64,000 nt of DNA from JAWKZG01 sp041396125 (GTDB lineage: Bacteria; Pseudomonadota; Gammaproteobacteria; Competibacterales; Competibacteraceae): NCBI GenBank assembly GCA_041396125.1, contig JAWKZG010000004.1:288937-352936 (forward strand), in the 5' to 3' direction. A program made the position numbers and the translations under genes. The notes under the pieces are model-generated. The model saw only the letters and a list, made by a program, of their open reading frames with translations, did not search any database and had not been told where the DNA came from. Below, piece after piece: positions 1-8,955 of this stretch. Each line of letters starts with the position of its first letter. Positions within the stretch are counted from its first letter, which is position 1.

Positions 1-2
1 TA

Positions 3-113
3 CTCAATAGCGGTGAGCCTTATGGCTGGGGCGGCCAGCTGGCGGATACGATGGACTCGAATACGATACCCAATCGTTATCCGAACAGCACCAGTTTGAA
101 CAGTAATTTTTAG
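3..113 (+). CDS. 3' end of an unidentified protein gene (truncated by window edge)
   Basis: An open frame enters the window from the left and ends at the TAG at 111-113, giving 36 residues. The residues are rich in Asn, Ser, Gly and Pro and include GWGGQLADTMD. That composition fits the C-terminus of a secreted or surface protein, but I do not recognise a family. There is no hydrophobic anchor and no copy of the D-x-F-[DE] tail found on other secreted proteins of this window. The following 159 bases up to the transporter gene show nothing I can name. Confidence 0.4.
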   Translation, partial: LNSGEPYGWGGQLADTMDSNTIPNRYPNSTSLNSNF

Positions 114-272
114 AAATTAAATAAGCTACTTAACTGATCGCTACTAAAAAATTTGACCAGGTCACTATTGCTCTACTTCTTATCAGAGAAGTCTCTCCGG
201 TCGACGAAAAAGACGGCGCCGGACACCCCGATGAACACCAGTGGCCTGTGACGTTAATCTCAAAGAGGCAAT

Positions 273-1175
273 ATGCCAATAAATGCCTTGCTGGTAGCCG
301 GATTGACCTCTCTGCTATGGGGACTAACGGGAATATTTGTGCGCTGGTTGCCTTCTCTCCCGCCACTAACAATTACTGCGGGACGGCTTCTGGTATCACT
401 GCTGGTTGTTCTGCCAGTTCTCGGGCTGTTTCAAAGCAGCCGTCAGGCTTTTAAATCCGTACTAAAGCGCCCTGTCGCTTATGTTCTCGCCTTGCTGCTA
501 GCAAGCTATTACTTGCTGGCAACCACGGCGTTTCAAATGGCACCGGTGGCAGAAGTGGCGCTATTGCTGAGTACCCCGCCACTTTTCATACTGTCTTTCC
601 GCCGAATCCGGGGTAACATCCCTAACCGCAGTGAAATTGGCGGTGCCTTGCTGGCAGTCGTCGGTATAGGTTTGATTCTGGCTCCTGGCATGTCTTTCGC
701 TGGCCATAGCCCAACACACCATCTCACGGGGAATCTTCTGGCTGTGTGCGCTGCGGGACTGACCGCGCTTTACGCGTATACCTACCGAATTCTGCATGAG
801 CGAGATGTCGCACCAGAGACGACCGGCGTATCGCTGCTAACATTTACCTCGGGCAGCCTCATCCTGGTGTTAATGGTTGGTTTTGCACCGACACCTGCCG
901 GGTTGGAAACTCTGCATGGACATGCCCTGCTGGTCTTGCTCGGCCTTGGTGTACTTTGCACCGCCATTCCATCAATAGGCTTCGCGCTTGCATCAAAGCG
1001 TTTACCGGCGGTTGTCACAGCGACGATTTCACTTTTTATTCCTTTGTTCGCAGGACTATTCGCTTTTTTGCTACTGGGGGAAAAGCTTTCCGCTCTGTTC
1101 ATTCCGGGCAGCATTCTTGTGCTGGGCGGCATCGCCCTGATTCTTCGTCAAAGTCGCGGCAAAACGAAGGCTTGA
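273..1175 (+). CDS. EamA/DMT-family transporter
   Basis: A 300-residue polytopic membrane protein with about ten hydrophobic segments arranged as two EamA repeats (roughly residues 4-135 and 148-290), the normal size and layout for drug/metabolite transporters. The second repeat contains the usual SLFIPLFAGLFAFLLLGEK stretch followed by a last helix. The ATG at 273 has an AGAGG Shine-Dalgarno sequence about seven bases upstream. Substrates of this family are metabolites, amino acids or drugs and cannot be read from sequence. It lies 200 bases before the ABC permease operon on the same strand, but a REP-like palindrome separates them, so co-transcription is uncertain. A second, broken EamA gene is at 34.0-34.9 kb. 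Confidence 0.88.
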   Translation: MPINALLVAGLTSLLWGLTGIFVRWLPSLPPLTITAGRLLVSLLVVLPVLGLFQSSRQAFKSVLKRPVAYVLALLLASYYLLATTAFQMAPVAEVALLLSTPPLFILSFRRIRGNIPNRSEIGGALLAVVGIGLILAPGMSFAGHSPTHHLTGNLLAVCAAGLTALYAYTYRILHERDVAPETTGVSLLTFTSGSLILVLMVGFAPTPAGLETLHGHALLVLLGLGVLCTAIPSIGFALASKRLPAVVTATISLFIPLFAGLFAFLLLGEKLSALFIPGSILVLGGIALILRQSRGKTKA

Positions 1176-1190
1176 CCTCACACCCGTTGA

Positions 1191-1218
1191 CTGGATACCC
1201 GCCTGCGCGGGAAGGACG
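1191..1218. repeat. REP-like intergenic palindrome, copy 1
   Basis: A 28-base element with a stem made by CCCGCCTG and CGCGGG, flanked by CTGGAT and GACG. It matches, in the opposite orientation, the element at 10658-10685. It belongs to the common class of small dispersed palindromes in proteobacterial intergenic DNA. It sits just after the stop of the DMT transporter, so it may act as a terminator or mRNA-stabilising hairpin. Confidence 0.55.
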
Positions 1219-1387
1219 AAACGGGTACGGACCGCGCAGCTTTGACAAAGACCTGATGCCCGCCTGCAACCTGCTTTGCAATTTCTCACCTGATTACGCT
1301 AGCATTCGACGCGGACTCCTCCCGGTTTGTTAAGAGACATTCTCCGTAAAACCATGCCTCAACCTTATTCTTTACCGCTCAGCTGGC

Positions 1388-2287
1388 GTGCTGGACGCCC
1401 TGGAGCGGGTGGCCGCTTTTCTCTGGCCGCCCGTCATGCGGCGCTGGACCGCGTATTTACTGCTGCTGCCAGCGCTGCTGCTGGTACTGCTGTTAGTGTT
1501 CGGACTGGCCTATCTTGCTGACGACAGTCTGCATAAGCTCGACCTGGCGACGTATCGTTTACTGCCGGAATACACCCTGGCAAATTACCAGACTGTCTTC
1601 GAACGTCCGGTCTATTTAAAAGTGCTCGGGCGCAGTCTGATGGCAGCACTGCTGGTGTCCGTCATTACCCTGATTCTGGCCTTCCCGTATGCATATACGA
1701 TGGTACGCACGCCGTCTTCGCTGCTGCGGAAGTTTTTGCTGATCAGCCTGTTTCTGCCGTTTTTTATCGGCCAGGTTGTTCGCGCTTATGGCTGGCTGAT
1801 TATTCTGGGCCATGAAGGCATTCTAAACTCGGCACTCAGTGCAATAGGCTTTGCCGGTGTTGATCTGATCTACAATTACTGGGCAGTGATTCTGGGACTG
1901 GTGCAATATATGCTGCCATTTGCGGTACTGCTGCTGGCCCCGGCGATTACCGCTATCCCGCAAGAGGTCGAACTGGCCTCGGAAGGGCTAGGCGCGCACT
2001 GGATCAATACGTTTCGGCATGTGGTCATTCCCATGGCCCGGCCCGGCCTGATCGGTGCTTTCGTGGTCATTTTCACGCTGACACTGACCGATTTTGCCAT
2101 GCCGGAAATTCTCGGTGGCGGCACCAATGATTTCATCGCCAATGCCATTTACGATAGCTTTTTCCAGATCTCCGATCCGGGGCTGGGCGCAGCGCTGTCC
2201 ATGCTGCTGGTAACGATTGGCAGTGTGCTGGTTGCGCTGATTTTCCGCTGGGCTGGCACCGGTACACTGGGATTTTCCAATGATTAA
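1388..2287 (+). CDS. ABC transporter permease, PotB-like (spermidine/putrescine-type family)
   Basis: A 299-residue inner-membrane permease. A first membrane segment lies at residues 19-42, several more follow, and the EAA loop that docks on the ATPase is at about 193-220 (EVELASEGLGAHWINTFRHV). It is followed 30 bases later by a PotC-like permease, so the two probably form a heterodimeric channel. No ATPase or periplasmic binding protein gene lies in the window, although both are required. The start is doubtful. GTG at 1388 is the only candidate in this frame but has no Shine-Dalgarno sequence, while ATG 1354 is in another frame. An indel near 1355-1390 may hide the true N-terminus. The substrate is unknown; the downstream dehydrogenases argue against a plain polyamine importer. 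Confidence 0.85.
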   Translation: MLDALERVAAFLWPPVMRRWTAYLLLLPALLLVLLLVFGLAYLADDSLHKLDLATYRLLPEYTLANYQTVFERPVYLKVLGRSLMAALLVSVITLILAFPYAYTMVRTPSSLLRKFLLISLFLPFFIGQVVRAYGWLIILGHEGILNSALSAIGFAGVDLIYNYWAVILGLVQYMLPFAVLLLAPAITAIPQEVELASEGLGAHWINTFRHVVIPMARPGLIGAFVVIFTLTLTDFAMPEILGGGTNDFIANAIYDSFFQISDPGLGAALSMLLVTIGSVLVALIFRWAGTGTLGFSND

Positions 2288-2317
2288 GCATTTTTCGAGA
2301 TCGGGAAGCGATACAGC

Positions 2318-3118
2318 ATGACCAGTCAACGCGCTAAAGCCATTGTTTTGTGGTTATTTGTTCTGTGCAGCCTGCTGTTACTGGGCCTGCCAACCCTGAT
2401 TATTCTGGGTGCATCGTTCACAGCAGGCGACATTGTCGCTTTTCCGCCGGATGGTTTTTCGCTGCGCTGGTATAGCGAGCTGTGGCGACTGGACGATTTC
2501 AAGGACGCTTTTGTGCGCTCGCTCTACGTCTCGGCGATTTGCACCCTGATCAGTCTGCCGACCGGCACGCTGGCAGCGCTGGCGCTGATTCGCGGAAAAC
2601 TGAAATTCCGCAACAGTATCCAGGTTTATCTGCTGCTGCCGTTTACAATTCCGCTGGTTGTCTCGGGGATCGGCTCCATGCTGGTGTTTGGCGAACTGCG
2701 TATTCTCGGTCAGTTATGGCCGATCGGACTGGCGCTGTGCGTGATCAATCTGCCGTTCATGATCTGGGCTGTCAGCGCCAGCGCCCACCAGCTCGATCCC
2801 GACCTGGAAAATGCCGCTGCCAATTGCGGTGCGCCACCGCTGCAAACCTTCCTGACCGTGACCCTGCCTGCGGTGTCACCGGGCGTTATCACCGGCGCTT
2901 TGTTGATGTTCATCCTGGCCTTCAATGAGTTTCTGGTCAGCCTATTTCTGATCGATGCCCGTATCGTCACGCTGTCGGTTTCCATTTACAACTCGATCCG
3001 CAGCGTGATTACGCCTGATCTGGCCGCCGTATCGGTTGTGTATATTCTGGTCGCGGCGCTGGCAGTCTGGCTGCTCGACCGGCTGGTCGGGCTGGACCTG
3101 TTTTTAAAATCCAAATAA
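2318..3118 (+). CDS. ABC transporter permease, PotC-like
   Basis: A 266-residue membrane protein with six predicted segments. An EAA loop is at residues 162-189 (DLENAAANCGAPPLQTFLTV), and the family feature FNEFLVSLFL follows it. The ATG at 2318 has GGGAAG eleven bases upstream. It is the second permease of the pair. The gene ends 76 bases before the histidinol-dehydrogenase homologue on the same strand, so the importer and the two oxidoreductases are probably one transcription unit handling one substrate. The substrate is inferred only from the enzymes next door: a polyol, amino alcohol or sulfonated diol. Confidence 0.86.
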   Translation: MTSQRAKAIVLWLFVLCSLLLLGLPTLIILGASFTAGDIVAFPPDGFSLRWYSELWRLDDFKDAFVRSLYVSAICTLISLPTGTLAALALIRGKLKFRNSIQVYLLLPFTIPLVVSGIGSMLVFGELRILGQLWPIGLALCVINLPFMIWAVSASAHQLDPDLENAAANCGAPPLQTFLTVTLPAVSPGVITGALLMFILAFNEFLVSLFLIDARIVTLSVSIYNSIRSVITPDLAAVSVVYILVAALAVWLLDRLVGLDLFLKSK

Positions 3119-3194
3119 TTCTTTATAAATCTGCCCTTGTTGGCACTGCCTGATTTTTTATCCGATTTTTTTAAATGATGACCTGGAGTACCCC

Positions 3195-4523
3195 ATGCCC
3201 GAGCGCATCCGACTGTATGAACTTAATCAGCTTTCCAGCCAGCAGCGCACGCAGCTGCTGACGCGCACCGAAGGCGATTTATCCGCATTTCTGGCCAAAG
3301 TCGGCCCGATCATCGACGCGGTACGCCAGGACGGCGATGCTGCGCTGGCACGGTTTGCACAGGAATTCGATAAAGCCCCGGTGCAGGCCGATCAGCTGGC
3401 TGCTACAGCCGCCGATTTTGAGCGCGCCTTCGCCGAGCTGGAACCGGATATGATCGAAGTACTGGAATTTGCCGCTGACAATATCCGTCGCTTTCATGAG
3501 GCGCAAATGCCGGAAGAGATGTGGATGAAGGAAATCCGGCCCGGTGTCTTCACCGGCGAGCGGATCAGCCCCATCGAATCAGTCGCCTGTTATGTGCCGC
3601 GTGGCAAGGGTTCGTTTCCCAGTGTGTTATTGATGACCACTATCCCGGCGGTCGTTGCCGGTGTACCGGAGTTAATCGTCGTGACGCCACCCGGCCCGGA
3701 CGGCAATATTGATGCCGCCACGCTAGTTGCCGCACGTCTGGCCGGGGTCGAGCGGGTGTACAAATGTGGCGGCGCGCAAGCTGTGGCTGCGGTCGCTTTC
3801 GGCACGGCAACCATCCCGAAATGCCGCAAAATCGTCGGCCCTGGCAGTCCCTGGGTAGTCGCGGCGAAACGCTTGTTAGTCGATCATATTGATCCCGGCG
3901 TACCGGCCGGCCCGAGCGAGAGCATTATTCTGGCCGACGACACCGCCAATCCCCGCATCGCCGCGCTGGATCTGATCATCGAATCCGAGCACGGGCCGGA
4001 CTCGTCCGCCTTTCTGGTGACCAGTTCGCGGGCTGTCGCCGAGCAGGCGCGGCAGGCTATTCCGGAGTACTGGGGCATGATGGGTGAACAGCGGGTCGGG
4101 TTTTCGAGTGCGGTGCTGGGAGGCGATAAAGGCGGCATCGTGTTAACTGACACCTTCGACGAAGCGATTCAATTCGTCAATGATTACGCTCCCGAACACC
4201 TGGAAATCCAAAGCAGCGAGCCGTTCGGTTATCTGGGCCGGATCAAGAATGCCGGCGAAGTGCTGCTGGGCGAACACACCCCGGTCACACTGGGCAATTT
4301 CGTGCTCGGCCCGAACGCGGTGCTGCCAACCTCGCAGGCCGCGTTTACCGCTTCACCACTGGGCGTTTTTGATTATCTGAAGCGCACCTCTATTGGCCAT
4401 GTCACCTCGCAAGGCTATGCCGAGCTGGCGGAAAAAGCGCATAAATTTGCGCTCTACGAAGGCTTTGACGGGCACGCCAATGCGGTGTCCGCAACCCGTC
4501 AGCAGGCACTCAAAAAATCATGA
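3195..4523 (+). CDS. Histidinol-dehydrogenase-family enzyme, probably HpsN-like (sulfopropanediol 3-dehydrogenase type)
   Basis: A 442-residue protein covering the whole histidinol dehydrogenase fold, with a TGGAGT ribosome site before ATG 3195. The catalytic pair E334-H335 lies in YAPEHLEI. Compared with E. coli HisD, two of four zinc ligands differ: Gln259 is Glu263 here and Asp360 is Asn368, while His262 and His419 are kept as H266 and H427. There are no other his genes nearby; instead two ABC permeases precede it and an SDR overlaps its end by ATGA. HpsN, which oxidises (R)-2,3-dihydroxypropane-1-sulfonate in Cupriavidus, is a HisD homologue working with SDR partners, so I infer a similar NAD-dependent alcohol-to-acid oxidation. 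The exact substrate is not proven, and a true HisD is unlikely. Confidence 0.75.
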   Translation: MPERIRLYELNQLSSQQRTQLLTRTEGDLSAFLAKVGPIIDAVRQDGDAALARFAQEFDKAPVQADQLAATAADFERAFAELEPDMIEVLEFAADNIRRFHEAQMPEEMWMKEIRPGVFTGERISPIESVACYVPRGKGSFPSVLLMTTIPAVVAGVPELIVVTPPGPDGNIDAATLVAARLAGVERVYKCGGAQAVAAVAFGTATIPKCRKIVGPGSPWVVAAKRLLVDHIDPGVPAGPSESIILADDTANPRIAALDLIIESEHGPDSSAFLVTSSRAVAEQARQAIPEYWGMMGEQRVGFSSAVLGGDKGGIVLTDTFDEAIQFVNDYAPEHLEIQSSEPFGYLGRIKNAGEVLLGEHTPVTLGNFVLGPNAVLPTSQAAFTASPLGVFDYLKRTSIGHVTSQGYAELAEKAHKFALYEGFDGHANAVSATRQQALKKS

Positions 4524-5293
4524 ATCTCAACTATCCCACTTTTTCCCTGCAAGGTCGCAAGGCACTGGTCACTGGCGCCAGCCGGGGCATCGGCCAGGCC
4601 TTGGCGCAGGGTCTGGCACACGCCGGGGCGGATGTAGCCGTAGCTGCCCGCAATGAACAGGATTTGCAGGCCAGTCTGACGGCCATCCGTGGGCTGGGTC
4701 GTAAGGGTGTTGCACTAAGCCTGGATGTGACTGATCTGGCTGCGATCCGCACCGGTGTGGACGCGGCCTGCCAGCAGCTCGGCGGGCTGGATATTCTGAT
4801 CAATAATGCCGGTATCGAACAGGTCTGTCCGTCGCTGGATGTGGATGAAGCACTGTGGGACCGGATTCTCGATACCAATCTCAAGGGCGCGTTTTTCTGC
4901 GCCCAGGCTGCCGCGCGGATCATGACCCAAAACGCCGGGGGCAGTATCGTGAATGTGTGTTCGCTGACCTCTGAGGTCGGCGTGCCGACCGCCACGCCTT
5001 ATGGCTCCAGTAAATCCGGTTTACTAGGTATGACGCGGGCGCTGGCAACCGAATGGGCCCGGCATGACATTCGGGTGAATGCCATCGCGCCGGGCTATTT
5101 CCGCACCGCGCTGACCGAAGTGTTTTACCAGGATGATAACTGGCAGCAGGCCATGCTGGAGAAAATCCCGCAGCGCCGCTTTGGCAAGCTGGAAGACCTG
5201 CTCGGCGCAGTGGTTTTTTTATGCGCCGACAGCGCCGCGTATATCAACGGGCAGATGCTCACGATTGACGGCGGTTATATGGCGTCGATCTGA
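4520..5293 (+). CDS. Short-chain dehydrogenase/reductase (SDR)
   Basis: A classical SDR of 257 residues. The nucleotide-binding motif TGASRGIG is at 18-25, NNAG at 95-98, the catalytic Ser is near 148, and Tyr161 and Lys165 lie in YGSSK. The C-terminal CADSAAYINGQMLTIDGGY block is typical of FabG-like members. The start codon overlaps the stop of the upstream gene (ATGA), which implies translational coupling. In HpsN pathways SDR partners interconvert the enantiomers of the sulfonated diol via a ketone, a role this gene could fill. Sequence alone cannot separate that from a gluconate- or polyol-type dehydrogenase. Confidence 0.85.
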   Translation: MNLNYPTFSLQGRKALVTGASRGIGQALAQGLAHAGADVAVAARNEQDLQASLTAIRGLGRKGVALSLDVTDLAAIRTGVDAACQQLGGLDILINNAGIEQVCPSLDVDEALWDRILDTNLKGAFFCAQAAARIMTQNAGGSIVNVCSLTSEVGVPTATPYGSSKSGLLGMTRALATEWARHDIRVNAIAPGYFRTALTEVFYQDDNWQQAMLEKIPQRRFGKLEDLLGAVVFLCADSAAYINGQMLTIDGGYMASI

Positions 5294-5326
5294 GAATTCG
5301 CTTTAAAGCCAGACCCCGGACAAACA

Positions 5327-5842
5327 TTAGCTATCCACATTGATATCCACCATCAGTTCGTCAGCCAGATTTTCCAGCAATGTCTGCAATTCGTCGCCGC
5401 TTACGGTGTCGGGCACGCGCAACAACAATTCGGCCCGAAACAGCTCACCGCCACCCATCGAGGCGCTTTCGGTGACGCTGTTAAGTTCCTCGATACTGAC
5501 ATTGCGGGTCGCCAGGGCGTGCGAAATGTCGCGCACGATACCCGGATGATCCTGCCCGACCAGCTCCAGATACAGGTCCCGGCTGGGAGGGGCAGGCTCA
5601 ACCGAACTATGCTCGGCGGTAATATGCAGCAGACCCCGGGTTTCCAGTGCGTGCAGTGCGCTGCTGAGCGCCTGCGCTTTATCGTCAGCAATGCTGACCA
5701 GCAGAATACCGGCAAACTTACCGGCCAGCTGCGCCATGCGGCTTTCCTCCCAGTTGCCGCCGTGCTCATTGATGACCGTCGCCAGGGCGTCGACCAGACC
5801 GGGCTGATCGTCACCGATAAGTGTTAACACAATCGAAGCCAT
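5327..5842 (-). CDS. gcvR: GcvR-like glycine cleavage regulator, two ACT domains
   Basis: A 171-residue cytosolic protein made of two ACT domains: about residues 4-80, starting IVLTLIGDDQPGLVDALA, and 90-165, starting LYLELVGQDHPGIVRDIS. That is the length and layout of GcvR, which in E. coli antagonises GcvA to repress the glycine cleavage operon in the absence of glycine. It lies directly downstream of gcvP on the same strand, with only a short tandem-repeat spacer between them. This is not the E. coli arrangement, where gcvR is far from gcv genes, but it supports a glycine-related role. A strong AAGGAG site precedes the ATG. No gcvA-like gene is seen beside it. Confidence 0.8.
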   Translation of the reverse strand: MASIVLTLIGDDQPGLVDALATVINEHGGNWEESRMAQLAGKFAGILLVSIADDKAQALSSALHALETRGLLHITAEHSSVEPAPPSRDLYLELVGQDHPGIVRDISHALATRNVSIEELNSVTESASMGGGELFRAELLLRVPDTVSGDELQTLLENLADELMVDINVDS

Positions 5843-5856
5843 CGTTTTCTCCTTCC

Positions 5857-5888
5857 TTCAGGCGTTTAGGCGTTTAGGCATTCAGGCG
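5857..5888. repeat. 8-bp direct tandem repeat, four copies, gcvP/gcvR spacer
   Basis: Four consecutive 8-base units (TTCAGGCG, TTTAGGCG, TTTAGGCA, TTCAGGCG) bridge the gcvP stop codon and the ribosome site of the gcvR-like gene. On the coding strand each unit begins with a stop triplet (TGA or TAA). It looks like a local duplication of the end of gcvP. Similar spacers built of other units occur at five or six more places. Confidence 0.7.
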
Positions 5889-8785
5889 GCATCTTCATAG
5901 GCTGACAGCGGCGGACAGGTACACACCAGATGGCGGTCGCCATACACATTATCAACCCGTCCGACTGGCGACCAGTACTTGATGCTGCGCAGGGAGTCTA
6001 CCGGATAGGCCGCCTGACTGCGCGGATACGGATGGTTCCAGTCGTCAGCCAGTAGCATATTGGCAGTATGCGGCGCATTTTTGAGCGGATTGTCGTCAGC
6101 GTCCAGCTGGCCCTGTTCGATCGCCGCGATTTCCTCGCGGATGCGGATCATCGCATCACAAAACCGGTCCAGCTCTTCTTTCGATTCGCTCTCGGTCGGT
6201 TCGATCATCAGGGTGCCCGCTACCGGCCAGGACATGGTCGGGGCATGGAAGCCGTAATCGATCAGCCGTTTGGCAATGTCATCCACACTGATGCCGGCAC
6301 TGTCTTTATAGGGCCGCACATCGATAATGCATTCGTGCGCCACCATGCCATGTGGTCCGGTGTACAGCACCGGGAAATGCTCACTGAGCTGATGGGCAAT
6401 GTAATTGGCATTCAAGATCGCAGCGCAGGAGGCCTGACTCAGCCCCGTCGCGCCCATCAGCCGGATATAGGCCCAGGAGATCGGCAAAATGCCGGCACTG
6501 CCCCACGGTGCCGCAGCGACCGCGCCAATGCGCTGGCTGTCCGAATCCTGTGGAAGGCAACAATGCCCCGGCAAAAACGGTGCCAGATGAGCCCGCACAC
6601 CGATCGGCCCAACGCCCGGTCCGCCGCCACCGTGCGGAATACAAAAGGTTTTATGCAGGTTCAGATGCGATACATCAGCACCGTATTTACCCGGCGCGCA
6701 CAAGCCGACCTGGGCGTTCAGGTTGGCCCCGTCCAGATAAACCTGGCCGCCATGCTCGTGAATGATGGCACAGATTTCCTGGATCGATTCCTCGAACACA
6801 CCGTGGGTCGAGGGATACGTCACCATCAGTGCCGCCAGCTGGGCGCTGTGTTTTTCCGCTTTGGCGCGCAAATCAACCAGATCGACATTGCCATCTTTAT
6901 CACAGGCCACCACCACAACCTGCATTCCGGCCAATTGCGCCGATGCCGGATTGGTGCCGTGCGCAGAGCTCGGGATCAGGCAGATGGTACGCTGGGTATC
7001 GCCGCGACTATGGTGATACGCCCGAATGACCAGTAAGCCGGCATACTCGCCCTGGGCACCGGAATTAGGCTGCAGCGAGACCGCATCGTAACCGGTACAG
7101 GCGCACAGCATTTGCTCCAGCTCCCCGGTCAGTTGCCGGTAGCCTTCAGCCTGCTCCAGCGGCGCGAACGGATGTATCTGGCCAAATTCCGGCCAGGTGA
7201 TCGGGATCATCTCAGTGCTGGCGTTTAGCTTCATGGTGCAGGAGCCAAGCGGAATCATGGCCCGGTCCAGCGCCAGATCTTTATCCATCAACTGACGCAG
7301 ATAACGCAGCATCTCGGTTTCGGAATGATAACGATTGAAGACCGGATGAGTCAGGTACGCGCTCTGGCGACGCAGATTGTCCGGCAGGCGTTCAACGGCA
7401 GTCTGATCCAGCTCATCGACGGTAAAGTTCAGTGTGTCCTGACCGCTCAACAGTCGCCATAAGGTTTCGACATCGGCGCGGCTGGCGGTTTCGTCCAGAC
7501 TGAGGCCCAAATGGGCATCATCGACCCGGCATAAATTGATACGCTGCGCCTGCGCGGCCTGATGGATCGCCTCGGTGCGCTCACCTGTGGCCAGTAATAA
7601 CGTATCGAAAAAATGCTGGTTGCAGACCTGAATGCCGAGTTTTTCCAGACCGGCGGCCAGTATGGCGGTCAGACGATGGGTCCGGCTGGCGATGGTTTTC
7701 ACCCCGTCAGGACCGTGATACACCGCGTACATACTGGCCATAATGGCCAGCAACGCCTGTGCGGTGCAGATATTGCTGGTGGCTTTCTCGCGCCGGATGT
7801 GTTGCTCGCGGGTTTGCAAGGCCAGCCGGTAAGCCGGCTGCCCCTGACTGTCCTGTGACACGCCGACCAGACGCCCCGGCATAGCGCGTTTGAAAGCATC
7901 TTTGGTGGCGAAATAAGCGGCGTGCGGCCCGCCATAGCCCAACGGCACCCCGAAGCGCTGACTGCTGCCGACAGCCACATCTGCACCCCACTCACCGGGC
8001 GGGGCAAGCAAGGCCAGCGCCAGTAAATCAGCAGCGACCACAACCATGCCCTGTTTGCTGTGCACGGCCTCGCACAGAGCGGCGTAATCGTGGATTTCGC
8101 CAGCACGGTTCGGATACTGCAGCAGCACCCCAAATACCTCAAGTTGTGCCAGTTCGGTGAAAGGATCGCCAACGATGACCTCGATACCCAAAGGCTCAGC
8201 GCGGGTTTTAACAACGTCTATAGTCTGTGGAAAACAATCGGCAGCAACGAAAAAGCGTTTGTTTTTAGCTTTGCTCATGCGCTCACACAGCGTCATTGCT
8301 TCTGCCGCCGCCGTCGCTTCATCCAGCAGTGAGGCATTGGCCAGCTCCATGCCGGTCAGCTCGGTGATCATGGTCTGATAATTCAGCAGAGCCTCCAGCC
8401 GGCCCTGTGAAATTTCCGGCTGGTAAGGTGTGTAAGCCGTGTACCAGCCCGGGTTTTCCAATACATTGCGCAAGATAACCGTTGGCGTAAATGTATTGTA
8501 ATAGCCCAGCCCGATCCAGGATTTATAGAGCTGGTTTTTAGCCGCAATAGCGCGTAATTCTTGCAGCACTTGCTGTTCGGTGCAACCTGCCCCCAGCGCC
8601 TGTTCATAAGCGGCTACATCTGCCAGACGAATCCCGCGCGGTACGACTTTATCCGCCAGCTCATCCAGACTCGACAAACCCAGTGCTGCCAGCATCGCTT
8701 GCTGGTCTTGCGGGCCAGGACCGATATGACGACGGATAAAATCAGCGTTCTGTTCCAGGGCGGACAGGGGGATATGTTGGGTCAT
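5882..8785 (-). CDS. gcvP: Glycine dehydrogenase (decarboxylating), P protein of the glycine cleavage system
   Basis: A full-length single-chain P protein (967 residues). The PLP-binding lysine is K712 in HLNLHKTFCIPHGGGGPG, and the N-terminal half-domain (FIRRHIGP onward) and C-terminal half are both complete. It decarboxylates glycine and passes the aminomethyl group to the lipoyl arm of GcvH. I chose the ATG at 8785 (MTQHIPLSALEQNADFIRRH) because GGAG lies a few bases upstream; an in-frame ATG 24 bases earlier has weaker support. gcvT and gcvH are not in the window, so the system is split. A gcvR-like gene follows. No glycine riboswitch could be recognised in the 146 bases upstream. Confidence 0.96.
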   Translation of the reverse strand: MTQHIPLSALEQNADFIRRHIGPGPQDQQAMLAALGLSSLDELADKVVPRGIRLADVAAYEQALGAGCTEQQVLQELRAIAAKNQLYKSWIGLGYYNTFTPTVILRNVLENPGWYTAYTPYQPEISQGRLEALLNYQTMITELTGMELANASLLDEATAAAEAMTLCERMSKAKNKRFFVAADCFPQTIDVVKTRAEPLGIEVIVGDPFTELAQLEVFGVLLQYPNRAGEIHDYAALCEAVHSKQGMVVVAADLLALALLAPPGEWGADVAVGSSQRFGVPLGYGGPHAAYFATKDAFKRAMPGRLVGVSQDSQGQPAYRLALQTREQHIRREKATSNICTAQALLAIMASMYAVYHGPDGVKTIASRTHRLTAILAAGLEKLGIQVCNQHFFDTLLLATGERTEAIHQAAQAQRINLCRVDDAHLGLSLDETASRADVETLWRLLSGQDTLNFTVDELDQTAVERLPDNLRRQSAYLTHPVFNRYHSETEMLRYLRQLMDKDLALDRAMIPLGSCTMKLNASTEMIPITWPEFGQIHPFAPLEQAEGYRQLTGELEQMLCACTGYDAVSLQPNSGAQGEYAGLLVIRAYHHSRGDTQRTICLIPSSAHGTNPASAQLAGMQVVVVACDKDGNVDLVDLRAKAEKHSAQLAALMVTYPSTHGVFEESIQEICAIIHEHGGQVYLDGANLNAQVGLCAPGKYGADVSHLNLHKTFCIPHGGGGPGVGPIGVRAHLAPFLPGHCCLPQDSDSQRIGAVAAAPWGSAGILPISWAYIRLMGATGLSQASCAAILNANYIAHQLSEHFPVLYTGPHGMVAHECIIDVRPYKDSAGISVDDIAKRLIDYGFHAPTMSWPVAGTLMIEPTESESKEELDRFCDAMIRIREEIAAIEQGQLDADDNPLKNAPHTANMLLADDWNHPYPRSQAAYPVDSLRSIKYWSPVGRVDNVYGDRHLVCTCPPLSAYEDAA

Positions 8786-8955
8786 GCTCTGCTCTCCACG
8801 GCGATTCATGAGTTTTCTGATACCGCTATTGTAACGATAATCAGGCCGCAGCGGGCTATCCGAATCAGCGTCAGCCCAGGTTTTACGCTGGCTCAGCGCC
8901 GCTGGCAGAGCAAGTCCCGCTGATTACAGAGAGTATCTCGTGGTATCTCGCAAGA

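Noticed and set aside
3195..4523. Annotation as histidine-biosynthesis HisD
   Set aside because: Two zinc ligands are changed and the operon context is transport plus SDR, not his genes.
6068..7036. Long open frame (322 codons) on the plus strand opposite gcvP
   Set aside because: It is a shadow of a strongly conserved gene in a GC-rich region, with no family resemblance and no ribosome site.
8786..8955. Glycine riboswitch upstream of gcvP
   Set aside because: I could not recognise the conserved aptamer cores in this short region.
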